The notes: generated by a model not told the origin, from the letters alone. DNA of 64,000 bases from Nocardia altamirensis NBRC 108246 (GCF_001612685.1 NZ_BDAY01000018.1:1-64000), one strand, 5' to 3'. Counted from the stretch's first letter, positions 40,042 to 49,841 are shown. Numbers and translations: made by a program.

Positions 40042-42135
40042 ATGTCACCCGCCCTGTTCGACCGCACCGAAAAGGGGAACCCCTTGAGCTCGTCCGCTCG
40101 CCAGACCCGCATCGATCGACGCGCCTTCCTGCTCGCCATCGGCGCCGTACCTGCCGTCGCGGCCCTCGCCTCCTGCGCGCAGGACTCGGCAGGATCGAAC
40201 ATCCAGCTCACCGGTGTCGACATGGGTGGCGCGGACCCGGCGATCCGACCGCAGGACGACCTCTATCGACATATCAACGGCGCGTGGCTGCGGGATTATC
40301 GACTGCCACCGGACAAGTCGTCGTACGGATCCTTCACCGAGGCCGACGACCGCACTCAGCAGCAGTTGCGCGGCATCGTCGAGGGCATCAAGGATCCGCG
40401 GCCCGGCTCCACCGAGCAGCAGGTGCGCGACCTCTACGACGCGCGCCTCGATCGCGACCAGATCGAGCGCCTGGCGATGACGCCGCTCGCCGACCTGTTC
40501 GCCGCGATCGATGGCGCAGCGACCAAACCGGAGCTGGCCCGGGTGATGGGCGCACTGCCGATCAGCGGGCTCATCGGGATCGGCGTCGTCGTCGACCAGC
40601 AGCACTCGGACAAGTACATCGCCACCATCGGCCAGTCCGGCATCGACCCGAACCTCGGCGAGCAGTACTACCGCAAGCCCGAATACGAGAAGCAGCTGAC
40701 GGCCTACCGGACCTACGTGGAGCGGATCGCCGCCGGCGCAGGCCTTCCTGACCCGGCGGGCACCGCGCAGCGAGTGCTCGGCCTGGAGACCCGGATCGCC
40801 GCCGGATACTGGGACAACGTCCGCGACCGCGACCCCGACACCACCTACAACCTGCTCGGCTGGGCCGAACTGACCGGTCTCGCACCGCAATTCGACTGGG
40901 ATCCATGGCTTGCCGGCAACACCGAGCGGCCCAAGCAGCTCTTCGACAAGGTCGTGGTTCGGCAGCCCTCGTTCGTCACCGCGGCGGGTCAGCTGTGGGC
41001 GGAGGTCGACATCGCCCAGTGGCGCGAGTACCTGCGCGTCGCCGTGGTCAAGGAATTCGCGCCCTACCTACCCAAAGCCATCGCGGACGCCGCGTTCGAC
41101 TTCGCCGACACGACGTTGCAGGGTCGCGACCAGCGCGAGGAGCCGTGGCGCGACGGGCTCGCGACGGTCAACCAGGCGCTCGGCGAACCGTTCGGCAAAC
41201 TCTATGTGGCCAAGCACTTTCCGCGGCAGGCAAAGGAGCGGGCGCAGGCGTTGGTCGCCGACCTGATGGCCGCGTACCGGCAGGATTTCACCAACTCGGC
41301 CTGGATGTCGCCGCCGACCAGGACGGCCGCCATCGCCAAACTCGACAAGATCGTCGCCAAGATCGGCTACCCCGACCACTGGATCGACTACTCCAGCGTC
41401 ACGATCACCAAGGGCAAGCTGGTCGAATCCCTGCGTGCCACCCGCACTTTCGAGAACAAGCGCGCCTTCGGCAAGCTCGGCACACCGGTGGACCGGACCG
41501 AATGGGGTTTCCCGCCGCAGACGGTGAACGCCATGTACGACCCGACCGCCAACCAGATCACCTTCCCCGCCGCGATCCTGCAGGCGCCGTTCTTCGACGC
41601 GGACGCCGCCGACGCGGTCAACTTCGGCGGCATCGGCGCGGTCATCGGCCACGAGATCGGGCACGGATTCGACGATCAGGGCTCGAAATACGACGGTGAC
41701 GGCAACCGGCGCGACTGGTGGACACCCGAGGACAACGCCGCGTTCGAGGCGAAAACGAAACAGCTGATCGCCCAGTACGACGCGCTGGTACCCGAGGGGC
41801 TCGACCCGAGCAAGCACGTGAACGGCGCGCTCACCGTCGGCGAGAACCTGGCCGACCTGCGCGGACTCCAGATCTCCCTGGCCGCATACCGCGCCGCCGC
41901 CGAACGCGACGGCAAACAACCCGACCTGCAGGCCGTGTTCTTTTCCTGGGCCAGGATCTGGCGGGAACGCTCGACCATCCAGACCCAGGAGCTGCAGCTG
42001 GCCAGGGATCCGCACGCGCCGAACCAGTTTCGCGCCAACCAGGTGGTGCGCAACATCGCTGATTTCTACTCGACATTCGGCGTCAAGGACGGCGATCGAC
42101 TCTTCCTCGCCACCGACCAACGCGTCACCCTCTGA
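40042..42135 (+). CDS. M13 family metallopeptidase lipoprotein, copy 1 (697 aa)
   Basis: A neprilysin-like zinc endopeptidase. The N-terminus has a twin-arginine segment (DRRAFLLAIGAVPAVAALASC) ending in a lipobox cysteine, so it is probably a Tat-exported lipoprotein anchored outside the membrane. The zinc motif is VIGHEIGHGFDDQG (H537, E538, H541), with NAMYDPTANQITFPA upstream (substrate-binding NAxY) and ENLADLRGL downstream (third ligand Glu and Asp). The start is uncertain: the AAGGAG abuts the ATG at 40042, whereas a TTG at 40084 has AAGGGG at good spacing and gives a shorter leader like that of copy 2. It lies 80 bases before copy 2. Confidence 0.88.
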   Translation: MSPALFDRTEKGNPLSSSARQTRIDRRAFLLAIGAVPAVAALASCAQDSAGSNIQLTGVDMGGADPAIRPQDDLYRHINGAWLRDYRLPPDKSSYGSFTEADDRTQQQLRGIVEGIKDPRPGSTEQQVRDLYDARLDRDQIERLAMTPLADLFAAIDGAATKPELARVMGALPISGLIGIGVVVDQQHSDKYIATIGQSGIDPNLGEQYYRKPEYEKQLTAYRTYVERIAAGAGLPDPAGTAQRVLGLETRIAAGYWDNVRDRDPDTTYNLLGWAELTGLAPQFDWDPWLAGNTERPKQLFDKVVVRQPSFVTAAGQLWAEVDIAQWREYLRVAVVKEFAPYLPKAIADAAFDFADTTLQGRDQREEPWRDGLATVNQALGEPFGKLYVAKHFPRQAKERAQALVADLMAAYRQDFTNSAWMSPPTRTAAIAKLDKIVAKIGYPDHWIDYSSVTITKGKLVESLRATRTFENKRAFGKLGTPVDRTEWGFPPQTVNAMYDPTANQITFPAAILQAPFFDADAADAVNFGGIGAVIGHEIGHGFDDQGSKYDGDGNRRDWWTPEDNAAFEAKTKQLIAQYDALVPEGLDPSKHVNGALTVGENLADLRGLQISLAAYRAAAERDGKQPDLQAVFFSWARIWRERSTIQTQELQLARDPHAPNQFRANQVVRNIADFYSTFGVKDGDRLFLATDQRVTL

Positions 42136-42215
42136 TCTGCGCGAACGGGTAGCCTCGGGCGAACAAACTCTGCTCGACGAGGATGCGGCGCAGTCGCATC
42201 GAGAGAGGAATCTTC

Positions 42216-44252
42216 GTGACACGTCTCGGACGGCTGGACCGTCGTGCCTTTCTGATCGCGCTCGGCCTTGTCCCCGCCGCCGCGGCGCTGGCTTCCTGCT
42301 CGAACGACACCGAAACGGCGAAGCAGCTGGCCGGAGTCGATCTCGGCGGCGCCGACCAGGCGATCCGGCCGCAGGACGATCTGTATCGGCACGTCAACGG
42401 GAAGTGGCTGCGCGAGTACCAGCTACCGCCGGACAAGGTCGCCTTCGGGTCGACCAGCGAGGCCTTCGAGCGCACCCAGCAGCAACTGCGCGAAATCGTC
42501 GAGAGCATCAAGGATCCGAAGGACGGCTCCGAGGAGCAGCAGATCCGGGATCTGTACGACGCCAGGGTCGATTGGGACGAGATCGAACGACTCGGGATGA
42601 CCCCCTTGGCCCCGATGTTCGCCAAGGTCGACGCCGCCACCACCAAGGCCGACCTGGCAAAGGTGATGGCCGAGTTGCCGATCGGCGGACTGATCGGCCT
42701 CGGCATCACCGTCGATCGGAAGAACTCGAACGCCTACGTGCCCTCGATCGGCCAGTCGGGGCTCGGGCTCGGCGAGCAGTACTACCGGAAACCGGAGCAC
42801 GCCGAGACGCTCGCGCAGTACCGGGTGTTCCTCGAACGCATCGCGGCGGGCGCCGGTCTGCCCGATCCGGCGGGCCTGGCGCAGCGGGTGTTCGACCTGG
42901 AGAAGCGCATCGCCCCCGCGCACTGGGACAACGTACGCAACCGTGATGCCGACGCCACGTACAACGTGTACAAGTGGGCCGATATGACCGCTCTCGCACC
43001 GGGATTCGACTGGGACCCGTGGCTGGCGGGCAACACCGACCGGCCCAAGCAGCTGTTCGAGACGATGGTGGTCGGCCAGCCGTCCTTCGTCACGGCGGCG
43101 GGCCAGCTGTGGACCGAGGTCGACATCGCCACGTGGCGCGACTATTTGAAGCTGAGCGTGCTCCGCGACTTCGCGCCGTACCTGCCGAAGGCCATCAACG
43201 ACGCGAACTTCGACTTCAAGGGCAAGGTGCTCAACGGTCAGGAGGAGCGGCCGGAGCGCTGGAAGTACGGCGTCGGCATCGTCGACGACAAGCTCGGTGA
43301 GCAACTCGGAAAAGTCTACGTGGACAGGTACTTTCCGCCTGAAGCCAAGCAGCGCGCGAAGGAAATGCTCGACGATGTGGTCGCCGCCTACCGCGAGAAC
43401 TTCACCAACTCGTCGTGGATGTCGCCTGCGACCAGGACCGCGTCCATCGCGAAACTCGACAAGATCGACCCCAAGATCGGCTATCCGGACAAGTGGGTCG
43501 ACTACTCGAAGCTGAAGATCACCAGGGGCAAGCTGATCGAATCACTGCTTGCCATCAACGACTTCGAGGTCAAGCGCGCCTTCGCCCGGCTCGGCGGCCC
43601 GGTCGACAAGACCGAGTGGAGCATGTCGCCGCAGACGGTCAACGCGTACTACCAGGCGACCACCAATCAGATCGTGTTCCCCGCCGCCTACCTGCAGGCG
43701 CCGTTCTTCGACAAGGACGCCGAACCCGCCGTCAACTTCGGCGCGGTCGGCGCGACCATCGGCCACGAGATCGGGCACGGATTCGACGACCAGGGCTCGA
43801 AATACGACGGGGACGGCAATCGCCGCGACTGGTGGACCGCCGAGGACCGGGCGGCCTTCGACGCCAAAACCAAGCAGCTCATCGACCAGTACAACGTGCT
43901 GGTGCCCGAGGGGCTCGAGCCGAACCAGCACATCAACGGCGAACTCACCGTCGGCGAGAATCTCGCCGATCTGCGCGGGCTGCAGATCACGCTGGCGGCG
44001 TTCCGGAGGTCCGAAAAGCGGCGCGGCATCGACAATCCCGACTACCGGACGATGTTCCTTTCGTGGGCGCGCAGCTGGCGGGAGAAGCAGACCACCGAGC
44101 TGACGGTGCGGTATCTCGCCACCGATACGCACTCCCCCGCAGAGTTCCGGTGCAATCAGGTGGTGCGCAACCTCCCCGAGTTCTACGACACCTTCGGGGT
44201 CAAGGAGACCGACAAGCTGTTCATGGCGCAGGACCAGCGCGTCACGTTCTGA
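42216..44252 (+). CDS. M13 family metallopeptidase lipoprotein, copy 2 (678 aa)
   Basis: The GTG at 42216, preceded by GAGAGGA, gives a short leader with twin arginine and lipobox (LDRRAFLIALGLVPAAAALASC). The peptidase core matches copy 1 along its whole length: VNAYYQATTNQIVFPA, TIGHEIGHGFDDQGSKYDGDG (H517) and ENLADLRGLQI. It is clearly a tandem duplicate that has diverged. It would act on peptides or proteins outside the membrane. It is followed by a strong bidirectional hairpin. Confidence 0.9.
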   Translation: MTRLGRLDRRAFLIALGLVPAAAALASCSNDTETAKQLAGVDLGGADQAIRPQDDLYRHVNGKWLREYQLPPDKVAFGSTSEAFERTQQQLREIVESIKDPKDGSEEQQIRDLYDARVDWDEIERLGMTPLAPMFAKVDAATTKADLAKVMAELPIGGLIGLGITVDRKNSNAYVPSIGQSGLGLGEQYYRKPEHAETLAQYRVFLERIAAGAGLPDPAGLAQRVFDLEKRIAPAHWDNVRNRDADATYNVYKWADMTALAPGFDWDPWLAGNTDRPKQLFETMVVGQPSFVTAAGQLWTEVDIATWRDYLKLSVLRDFAPYLPKAINDANFDFKGKVLNGQEERPERWKYGVGIVDDKLGEQLGKVYVDRYFPPEAKQRAKEMLDDVVAAYRENFTNSSWMSPATRTASIAKLDKIDPKIGYPDKWVDYSKLKITRGKLIESLLAINDFEVKRAFARLGGPVDKTEWSMSPQTVNAYYQATTNQIVFPAAYLQAPFFDKDAEPAVNFGAVGATIGHEIGHGFDDQGSKYDGDGNRRDWWTAEDRAAFDAKTKQLIDQYNVLVPEGLEPNQHINGELTVGENLADLRGLQITLAAFRRSEKRRGIDNPDYRTMFLSWARSWREKQTTELTVRYLATDTHSPAEFRCNQVVRNLPEFYDTFGVKETDKLFMAQDQRVTF

Positions 44253-44261
44253 TCGGCAGGG

Positions 44262-44293
44262 ACGGTCCGGTGGTGGATGTGCCACCGGACCGT
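44262..44293. terminator. Bidirectional hairpin terminator between convergent genes
   Basis: ACGGTCCGGTGG (44262-44273) pairs perfectly with CCACCGGACCGT (44282-44293) over an eight-base loop, ten bases after the stop of the second M13 gene and eight bases before that of the convergent 509-residue gene. Confidence 0.75.
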
Positions 44294-44300
44294 TCGGCTA

Positions 44301-45830
44301 TCAGGCTTCCTGAGTTTCGCTGATCTGCGCGGCGGAAACGTCCACGGTGCGGGTGTGTTCGGAATCGGATTCGGAGCGCTGCGGTGCTGGCATTGCGCCC
44401 ATCAGACCGCCATTGGGTGTGCCGGGGTTGCTGATGGTCGATAGCTGAGGACCGGTGGGTGGGGTGTCGGTCGGCGCAGTGACGGACGAGGCTTGTGTTC
44501 CCTCGGCGGGCTTCGCAGCCGGCTGATCGCCAGTGGGCGGCTTCTCCGCGGACTGTTCTCCGGTGTGCGGCTTCTGCGTCGGTTGATCTCCGGTCGGCGG
44601 CTTTTCAGCCGATTGCTCTCCGGTCTGCGGCTTCTGCGCCGGTTGCTCTCCGGCAGGCTTCTCGGCGGACGGGTCCCCAGCAGGCTTCTCCGCTGACGGG
44701 TCCCCGGCGGGCTTCGCCGCTGACGGATCCCCGGCTGCCGTTTGGTCGACCGGCGTAGCACCCGGAACCGAATCGACAGCCTTGTCGACCGCGCTGACCA
44801 CGCTCGTTATCCCGTCGGCACCACTCTTGACCGCTTCGCCGCCCGCTTTGATGATGTCGTCGAGGTCATCATCGAGGCCGGTCAGCGACGTGATCAGGTT
44901 GGGCACCGTCCCGGTGATCTTGCTGGCCGCGGAGACCAGATCCGAGATATCGCCGGGGCGCCATACGCCTGCGGTGCCTTTATCGGTGTTGGCGGTGGTT
45001 TCCTCTGCGGGTTCAGTCTGCTCGCCGGTCTGTTCGCCCGTTTGCTTGCTCTGTTCGCCTGTCTGCTTGCTCTGTTCGCCTGTCTGCTTGCTCTGTTCAC
45101 CGGTCTGTTCGCCGGTCTGCTTGCTCTGCTCGCCCGTCTGCTTGCTCTGCTCGCCGGTCTGCTCACCCGTCTGACTGACCTGGGTTGCCGCGGGCACCGT
45201 GTTCTGCTGCGTGGTCTCCGTAGGCTGTTCCTCGGTCGCCACAGTGCTCTTCGGTTGTCCTTGCAGCAAGCTCTGCGAATCGTCGCTGGTGGTCTCGTCG
45301 ATCGGATCACCCGTGCCGATCCGCTCGCCCTGGGTCTGCACCTCGGATGCCGCGGTTTGGATCGCGGTTTCCGACTGGGTCTGGATGTCCAGCAGTTGGT
45401 TCAACGCGGTGGTGATGGCCGTTTGATGGGTGAACGCGTCCTCGTCGCCGCCCGAACTTCCTTCGGCCGCAGTGACTTTCCAGTCGTCGCTGACCGTGAG
45501 CCCGGCCTCGGTTGCGGCAAAGACCTTGTCGAGCACCACCTGCCGGTAGCTGGTCAGGTCGCTGCCCGCGGTCACCAATGCGGTTGCCAGGTCGCCGATT
45601 TCGTTGGACACCGACTTCCCGACGTCCCGGTCGCCCGCGATTCGGTCATAGGCCGACCAGTAGGCGTCGCCGCTCCAATGGGTGCCTGCGTCGCGGATCT
45701 GCGTGCCCATCGCCTCGAGGTAGGTGACGAACTCGGTGTTGCGGAGTTTCATCTCCTCGCCGGCTTCGCCGAGCTGCCACGGCTTCCACGAATCGCGCAC
45801 CTGCGACAGGGTTGGGGTACCGCTTTTCAC
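44301..45830 (-). CDS. Repeat-rich type VII secretion substrate candidate (509 aa)
   Basis: Residues 1-~170 are helical and WXG-like (THWSGDAYWSAYDRI has the WSG turn). Residues ~230-285 are TGEQSKQ/TGEQ repeats and residues ~375-460 are GDPSAEKPA and TGEQSAEKPP repeats. Between them (~300-360) is an amphipathic helical stretch (LVSAASKITGTVPNLITSL). The end is Pro/Ser-rich. It overlaps the EspC-like gene upstream by four bases, so the two are co-translated. No catalytic motif is seen. A secreted or wall-associated role is inferred. Confidence 0.65.
   Translation of the reverse strand: MKSGTPTLSQVRDSWKPWQLGEAGEEMKLRNTEFVTYLEAMGTQIRDAGTHWSGDAYWSAYDRIAGDRDVGKSVSNEIGDLATALVTAGSDLTSYRQVVLDKVFAATEAGLTVSDDWKVTAAEGSSGGDEDAFTHQTAITTALNQLLDIQTQSETAIQTAASEVQTQGERIGTGDPIDETTSDDSQSLLQGQPKSTVATEEQPTETTQQNTVPAATQVSQTGEQTGEQSKQTGEQSKQTGEQTGEQSKQTGEQSKQTGEQSKQTGEQTGEQTEPAEETTANTDKGTAGVWRPGDISDLVSAASKITGTVPNLITSLTGLDDDLDDIIKAGGEAVKSGADGITSVVSAVDKAVDSVPGATPVDQTAAGDPSAAKPAGDPSAEKPAGDPSAEKPAGEQPAQKPQTGEQSAEKPPTGDQPTQKPHTGEQSAEKPPTGDQPAAKPAEGTQASSVTAPTDTPPTGPQLSTISNPGTPNGGLMGAMPAPQRSESDSEHTRTVDVSAAQISETQEA
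45018..45180 (-). repeat. 21/12-nt tandem repeats encoding TGEQSKQ and TGEQ
   Basis: Units of 21 nt (TGEQSKQ) alternate with 12-nt units (TGEQ) on the coding strand. A second, looser repeat of PSAEKPAGD/TGEQSAEKPP type lies at about 44510-44720 in the same gene. Both are Gln/Glu/Lys-rich and predicted disordered. Confidence 0.8.
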
Positions 45831-46120
45831 TGTCCACCATCCATTGCCGCGAGACCGCTCCGGAAATCCTCGTCGCTGACTTCGTAATTCGTTGCGCCGC
45901 CTTTGGCGATATTGGAGACGCGTTTACACCGCGTCGCCATTTGCTTCCAGACCGCCTCGGCATACTCGCCTGCGTTGACGACCTGGGTGCCGATCGCCGT
46001 ACCCGGTAGCGCCGCACCGGCTTCGGAGGTTTTCGCGGTCACCGTCAACGCATTCATCTGCGCACCGATTTGATCCATCGATGCGGCAAGCGCGCGCAGC
46101 TCATCGGGATTGACTTGCAT
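45827..46120 (-). CDS. EspC-like type VII secretion target (DUF2580, 97 aa)
   Basis: The start is the ATG at 46120 (MQVNPDELRALAASMDQIG). The pattern matches the ESX-1 EspC/DUF2580 family (PF10824): an N-terminal VxPDxLRAxA helix, a small-residue loop (ALPGTAIGTQVV) and a C-terminal NYEVSDEDFRSGLAAM. It overlaps the 509-residue gene by four bases. Together they form a small type VII substrate operon. The 253-bp gap upstream should hold the promoter. Confidence 0.8.
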   Translation of the reverse strand: MQVNPDELRALAASMDQIGAQMNALTVTAKTSEAGAALPGTAIGTQVVNAGEYAEAVWKQMATRCKRVSNIAKGGATNYEVSDEDFRSGLAAMDGGQ

Positions 46121-46373
46121 CCCCCAGCCCCCTCCGAATTTCCCTGTCAGATGATCGCGGCAACTCCATACCACGACCGAAGGATGCGGCTCAGCCTAGC
46201 CGACCGCCTCGACCCGTCAAGTCTGGCAACAGGACAGAGAGCAGGCATAACCGTGCGATACGCACTGACTGCCTGATCTCTGCCAAAGCCCGTTTCGAGG
46301 CAACCATTCCGAAAGAGCGTCACGTCGGATTACCGCCGGTCCCGGCCTAGCGCCACTGGACACACTTGATCGC

Positions 46374-46814
46374 ATGACACGACCGACCACCGACCCGACG
46401 ACCGTACTGACCGGCATGTACGCGGCCGAGGCCGAATACCTGGCCGCGGGCGGGCCGGGCAAGGCCTCGTTCGACCTGCTCGCCCCCTTCTTCGCCACCG
46501 ACGTAGTGCTGCACCAAGCCGACGGTCTGCCCTATGGCGGCACGTGGCGTGGTCATGCAGGCATGGAACAGTTCTTCCTCTCGATGGCCGAGACCTGGAC
46601 GACTTTCGACCTGCTCGAGCAGGCGTTCCTCGCGACCGGCGCCACCGCGGTAGTGCACACGCGCGTCCACGCCCGAGCCCGTGCGACCGGCCGCGAGCTG
46701 ACTTTTCCCATCCTGCAAACGATCTCGATCGAGGACGAGCGGATCACCGAGGTACATCCCTTCTACTGGGACACCGCGGCCATCGCGAATATCTGCGTGC
46801 CGCCGCTCGCATAG
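46374..46814 (+). CDS. SnoaL/NTF2-like protein (146 aa)
   Basis: This 146-residue protein has the cone-shaped NTF2-like pattern: an N-terminal helix, LLAPFFATDVVLHQADGLPYGGTWRGHAGM, a pair of long strands ending in VHTRVHARARATGRELTF, and a last strand RITEVHPFYWDT. Such proteins bind or isomerise small molecules or bind other proteins. There is no signal peptide. It is 49 bases before the siderophore-binding protein gene on the same strand, but the link is not clear. Confidence 0.7.
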   Translation: MTRPTTDPTTVLTGMYAAEAEYLAAGGPGKASFDLLAPFFATDVVLHQADGLPYGGTWRGHAGMEQFFLSMAETWTTFDLLEQAFLATGATAVVHTRVHARARATGRELTFPILQTISIEDERITEVHPFYWDTAAIANICVPPLA

Positions 46815-46863
46815 GACGATTCGGCATAGGCTGACCCCTATTCCTCACCGAGGAGGGTCGACT

Positions 46864-47793
46864 GTGTGGTCCGGTGCCCGCGTCGCGACGCTGGTGGTGA
46901 GCATCGGCGCGCTGGTGTACGTCGCCGCTACCTGCACCTCGCCGACCCGGGATGTGGCAGATCGCTACGAGTCCATCACGGTGCACCACACGATGGGCAC
47001 CACCACAATCGACAGACTGCCGAAAAAAGTTGTCACCCTCGGCGACCAGTGGACAGCGAACACACTGGCGCTCGGGGTGACCCCGATCGGCGCATTCGCC
47101 CCGCTGCCCGGCACCGCGCCGCCCTGGTTACCGAAGCTCGAGCCGCCGAGCCTGATCGATCCGGCAGGGAATGTGATTGCGCAGATCGCGGCACGGCAAC
47201 CCGACCTGATCCTGCTCGACGGCATGTTCGCCGATCGGAAGAACTACGACGATCTGGCAGGCATCGCACCGACAGTCGCAGGACTGACCGGAGGTTGGCA
47301 GGAACAGCTACCCACTCTCGGCCGGATACTCGGCAAGCAACAAACCGCCGACAAGCTCGTCAACCAGTTCGACAAGGCCCTCGCCGACATCGTCGCAGCC
47401 GTGCCGAAGCTGCACGGCGCGACCTACTGCACCAGCTGGCTGACGAGCGACACCCAACTCCTCGTGCTGGCAGGCCCGAACGACGACTTCGGCGGCACGC
47501 TCCCCCGGCTCGGCCTGCACCTTCCTGAACCCCTTGCCACCAAGGGGCGAATGTCGCTCCCGCCGAACCAGATCCACGAACTCTCCGCCGACGTCCTACT
47601 CCTCGGCTACTCCCCCGGACTCGCCGACACTTACCCCACGCTCCCCGGCTACACCGAACTCCCCGCAGCCCGCAAAGGATCCGTCGTCCTCCTCACCACC
47701 GAAGAACTGGCCGCCCTCCAACAGCCGACAGCACTGTCCGCCCCTTACCTCCTCGAAAAGCTGAAACCCGCACTCACCCTTGCGATGCGGTGA
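46864..47793 (+). CDS. Iron-siderophore ABC transporter substrate-binding protein, copy 1 (309 aa)
   Basis: A GTG start with GAGGAGG upstream gives an N-terminal hydrophobic signal segment (LVVSIGALVYVAATC); the residue before the cysteine is Thr, so the lipobox is imperfect. The mature part is a FecB/PeripBP_2 type III binding protein: KKVVTLGDQWTANTLALGVTP, IAARQPDLILLDG and NYDDLAGIAPTVAGL are the family signatures. It is a paralogue of the protein at 54058-55041. It overlaps the end of the decayed DUF6545 gene by 20 bases, tail to tail. Siderophore uptake at the outer face of the membrane is the likely role. Confidence 0.8.
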   Translation: MWSGARVATLVVSIGALVYVAATCTSPTRDVADRYESITVHHTMGTTTIDRLPKKVVTLGDQWTANTLALGVTPIGAFAPLPGTAPPWLPKLEPPSLIDPAGNVIAQIAARQPDLILLDGMFADRKNYDDLAGIAPTVAGLTGGWQEQLPTLGRILGKQQTADKLVNQFDKALADIVAAVPKLHGATYCTSWLTSDTQLLVLAGPNDDFGGTLPRLGLHLPEPLATKGRMSLPPNQIHELSADVLLLGYSPGLADTYPTLPGYTELPAARKGSVVLLTTEELAALQQPTALSAPYLLEKLKPALTLAMR

Positions 47794-48726
47794 TCCGGTC
47801 CGCCGCGGCGGCGCGAGCGCGCGGCCACTCGCGGGCCAGGGCGAGCAGGTAACGCAACTCGGCTGATCGATCGACGGCCGGAAGTGCAACGGACGCAAGC
47901 GGCATGCCGGACGGGAGGACGATCCGCCCCGGTCCGGATGCGCTATGGGCAACACCACTTCAGGAACGGCCGCGGTCAGGTCGCGCCACAGCGGCTGCAG
48001 GCGACGACACTGCCTACCTTCCCGATCCATATCGAACCGCGCCAGCAACGCCTCGAACATCGGTATCGCGATCAGCAGCGCAATCAAGGCCAGCGCAACG
48101 AAAGTTCCCACAGACCAGAAGATCCCCGGTTGTCCAGGACGAACACCTGCGACGATGCCCACTGCCATCCGCACCGCGGAAACGGTGCAGTAGGCGCCGA
48201 AAAACAGCAGCGCAGAATATGTCAGCTTCTCCCGCACAGCGGTCATTCCGGCACGGAATTCGGCCAGGGCCGCCCGCACGAAGAGCAGCCCGAACCAGGC
48301 GATGAATACCTCGACGATCCACCAGAGCATCGCGTCCCAATCGGCGCCGACCGGCAGTGTCACGCCGATCTCGTTGCCGAACGCATAGATCGCGACGACT
48401 GCACCGAATAGGGCAGCGCACGTGTCGTATCGGCGCTGGCGCACCCGCGTCAGCCGCGGATCGGCGCCGGCAAGCAGGATTGCGCACCCGATGCCGTTCG
48501 ACAGCGCCAGCACACCGACGCTCAAATACAGTCGTAGTCCGAGGTCGGGACGATCGAGCACAGCCGCGACGGCGCAGAGGGCTGCCGCACCCAGATTCCA
48601 TGTCAACGCGCGATTGATCAGGTTGTCGGCAGCGGTCGTATCGACAAGCAACCATCTGCCGACTGTCACCAGACCTACGAGCAGAAGGACCGCCCCGGCA
48701 AGCAGTGGCGGCGCGGAATTCATCAC
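47774..48726 (-). pseudogene. Decayed DUF6545 membrane protein, fourth member of the array
   Basis: The first ~272 codons read well and match the two intact neighbours (MNSAPPLL start, seven hydrophobic helices, GRQCRRLQPLWRDLTAAVPEVVLP). After SSSR, near 47911, the frame breaks. About 46 codons present in the paralogues (LYRMTVEIRDALLHL onward) are missing, and the remaining C-terminus (DRSAELRYLLALAREWPRAR) continues in another frame to a stop at 47774. The original frame instead runs antisense through the siderophore-binding gene. So the gene has an internal deletion with frameshift and is probably inactive, at least in its cytosolic domain. It overlaps the upstream copy by ATGA. Confidence 0.8.
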
Positions 48727-49841
48727 TCACCACACCCTCGATCAGCAGAGATCAGCCCACGCGATGCGCTGGCCCGACTCGCTGCGGCGCGGGCACGCGG
48801 CCACTCGCGAGACAGCGCAAGCAGATTGCGCAACTCACTCGTTTGGTCGGTGGCCGGAAAGGGGACGGAGGTGTCCCTTGCCGAGACCGGAATGCCCTGC
48901 TGTTTCCGCTGCAGCGCCTCGGCGATCTGTTGTGCGTAAACGCGGGCGTTGTCGGTGCACGCCGCGCCATTGTCGGGCGTGAAATGTTTGAGATGCAGTA
49001 GCGCGTCGCGGATTTCGACGGTCATCCGGTACAGCCTCGAGCTCGAACCACGCGGGCGATCGGTGGGCAGCACCACCTCGGGGACGATTCTGGTCAGGTC
49101 ATGCCAGAGTGGGCGCAAACGCCGGCACTGTCTGCTCTCCAAATCCAGATGTGCTCGGGCGATCAACGCCTCGACCAAAGGGATCGCCACCAACAACGCG
49201 AGCACCGCGAGGGCCATGAATGAGCCGATGGCCGCGACGATCCCCGGCTCCCCGGGAGGAGTGCCGGACGCGATCCGTACGAAGCCGACAGCCGAGGCGA
49301 CGACAACATAGACGCCGAAGAAAAGCAGCGCCGAGTACGCCAGCTTTTCCCTGGTCGCCATGCCCGCAGCGCACAGTTCACGCAGACACGCTCGTACGAG
49401 AAGCGCACCAGCCCAAACCATGCACACCCCGGTTGTCGCCCAGAGGATTCCCACCCAGTCGACGAGGTGATCCAGGTGCAGGCCGAGTTCGTCGCCGAGC
49501 GCACAGAGCACAACAACTACGCCGAATACCGCTGCGCGGGCGTCGTATCGGCGCTGACGGACGTTGACCGGCCGCCGATCGGCACCATCGAGCAGGACGG
49601 CGCAGCCGAAGCCGTTCGACAGTGCGAGCGCACCGATGCCCAAGAACAGTCGCTGTCCGAGTTCGGGATGGTCGAAGCCTGCCGCGACGAAAGACACGAC
49701 AACAGCGCCGATATCCCATGCCAACATGCGGTTTATCAGTTTGTCGACGGCAGTCTCGTTCACCAGCAGCCACCGACCCACGGCGACGAAACCGACAAGG
49801 AGGACGATCGTCCCGGTGAGCAGTGGCGGCGCGGAATTCAT
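48723..49841 (-). CDS. DUF6545-type multi-pass membrane protein (MAB_1171c-like), third member
   Basis: The start is the ATG at 49841 (MNSAPPLLTG). Residues 1-~225 form seven predicted membrane helices. The C-terminal ~145 residues are the cytosolic DUF6545 domain with SRQCRRLRPLWHDLTRIVPE, RLYRMTVEIRDALLHLKHF and LRNLLALSREWPRARAA. The family is annotated as putative transporters, without biochemical proof; a regulatory role is possible. It overlaps the members before and after by four bases, and all four are on one transcript. Confidence 0.75.
   Translation of the reverse strand: MNSAPPLLTGTIVLLVGFVAVGRWLLVNETAVDKLINRMLAWDIGAVVVSFVAAGFDHPELGQRLFLGIGALALSNGFGCAVLLDGADRRPVNVRQRRYDARAAVFGVVVVLCALGDELGLHLDHLVDWVGILWATTGVCMVWAGALLVRACLRELCAAGMATREKLAYSALLFFGVYVVVASAVGFVRIASGTPPGEPGIVAAIGSFMALAVLALLVAIPLVEALIARAHLDLESRQCRRLRPLWHDLTRIVPEVVLPTDRPRGSSSRLYRMTVEIRDALLHLKHFTPDNGAACTDNARVYAQQIAEALQRKQQGIPVSARDTSVPFPATDQTSELRNLLALSREWPRARAAASRASASRGLISADRGCGE

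Noticed and set aside
47596..47773. Extension of the decayed DUF6545 frame antisense to the siderophore-binding gene
   Set aside because: It exists only because of the frameshift near 47911; the paralogous C-terminus is found in the other frame, ending at 47774.
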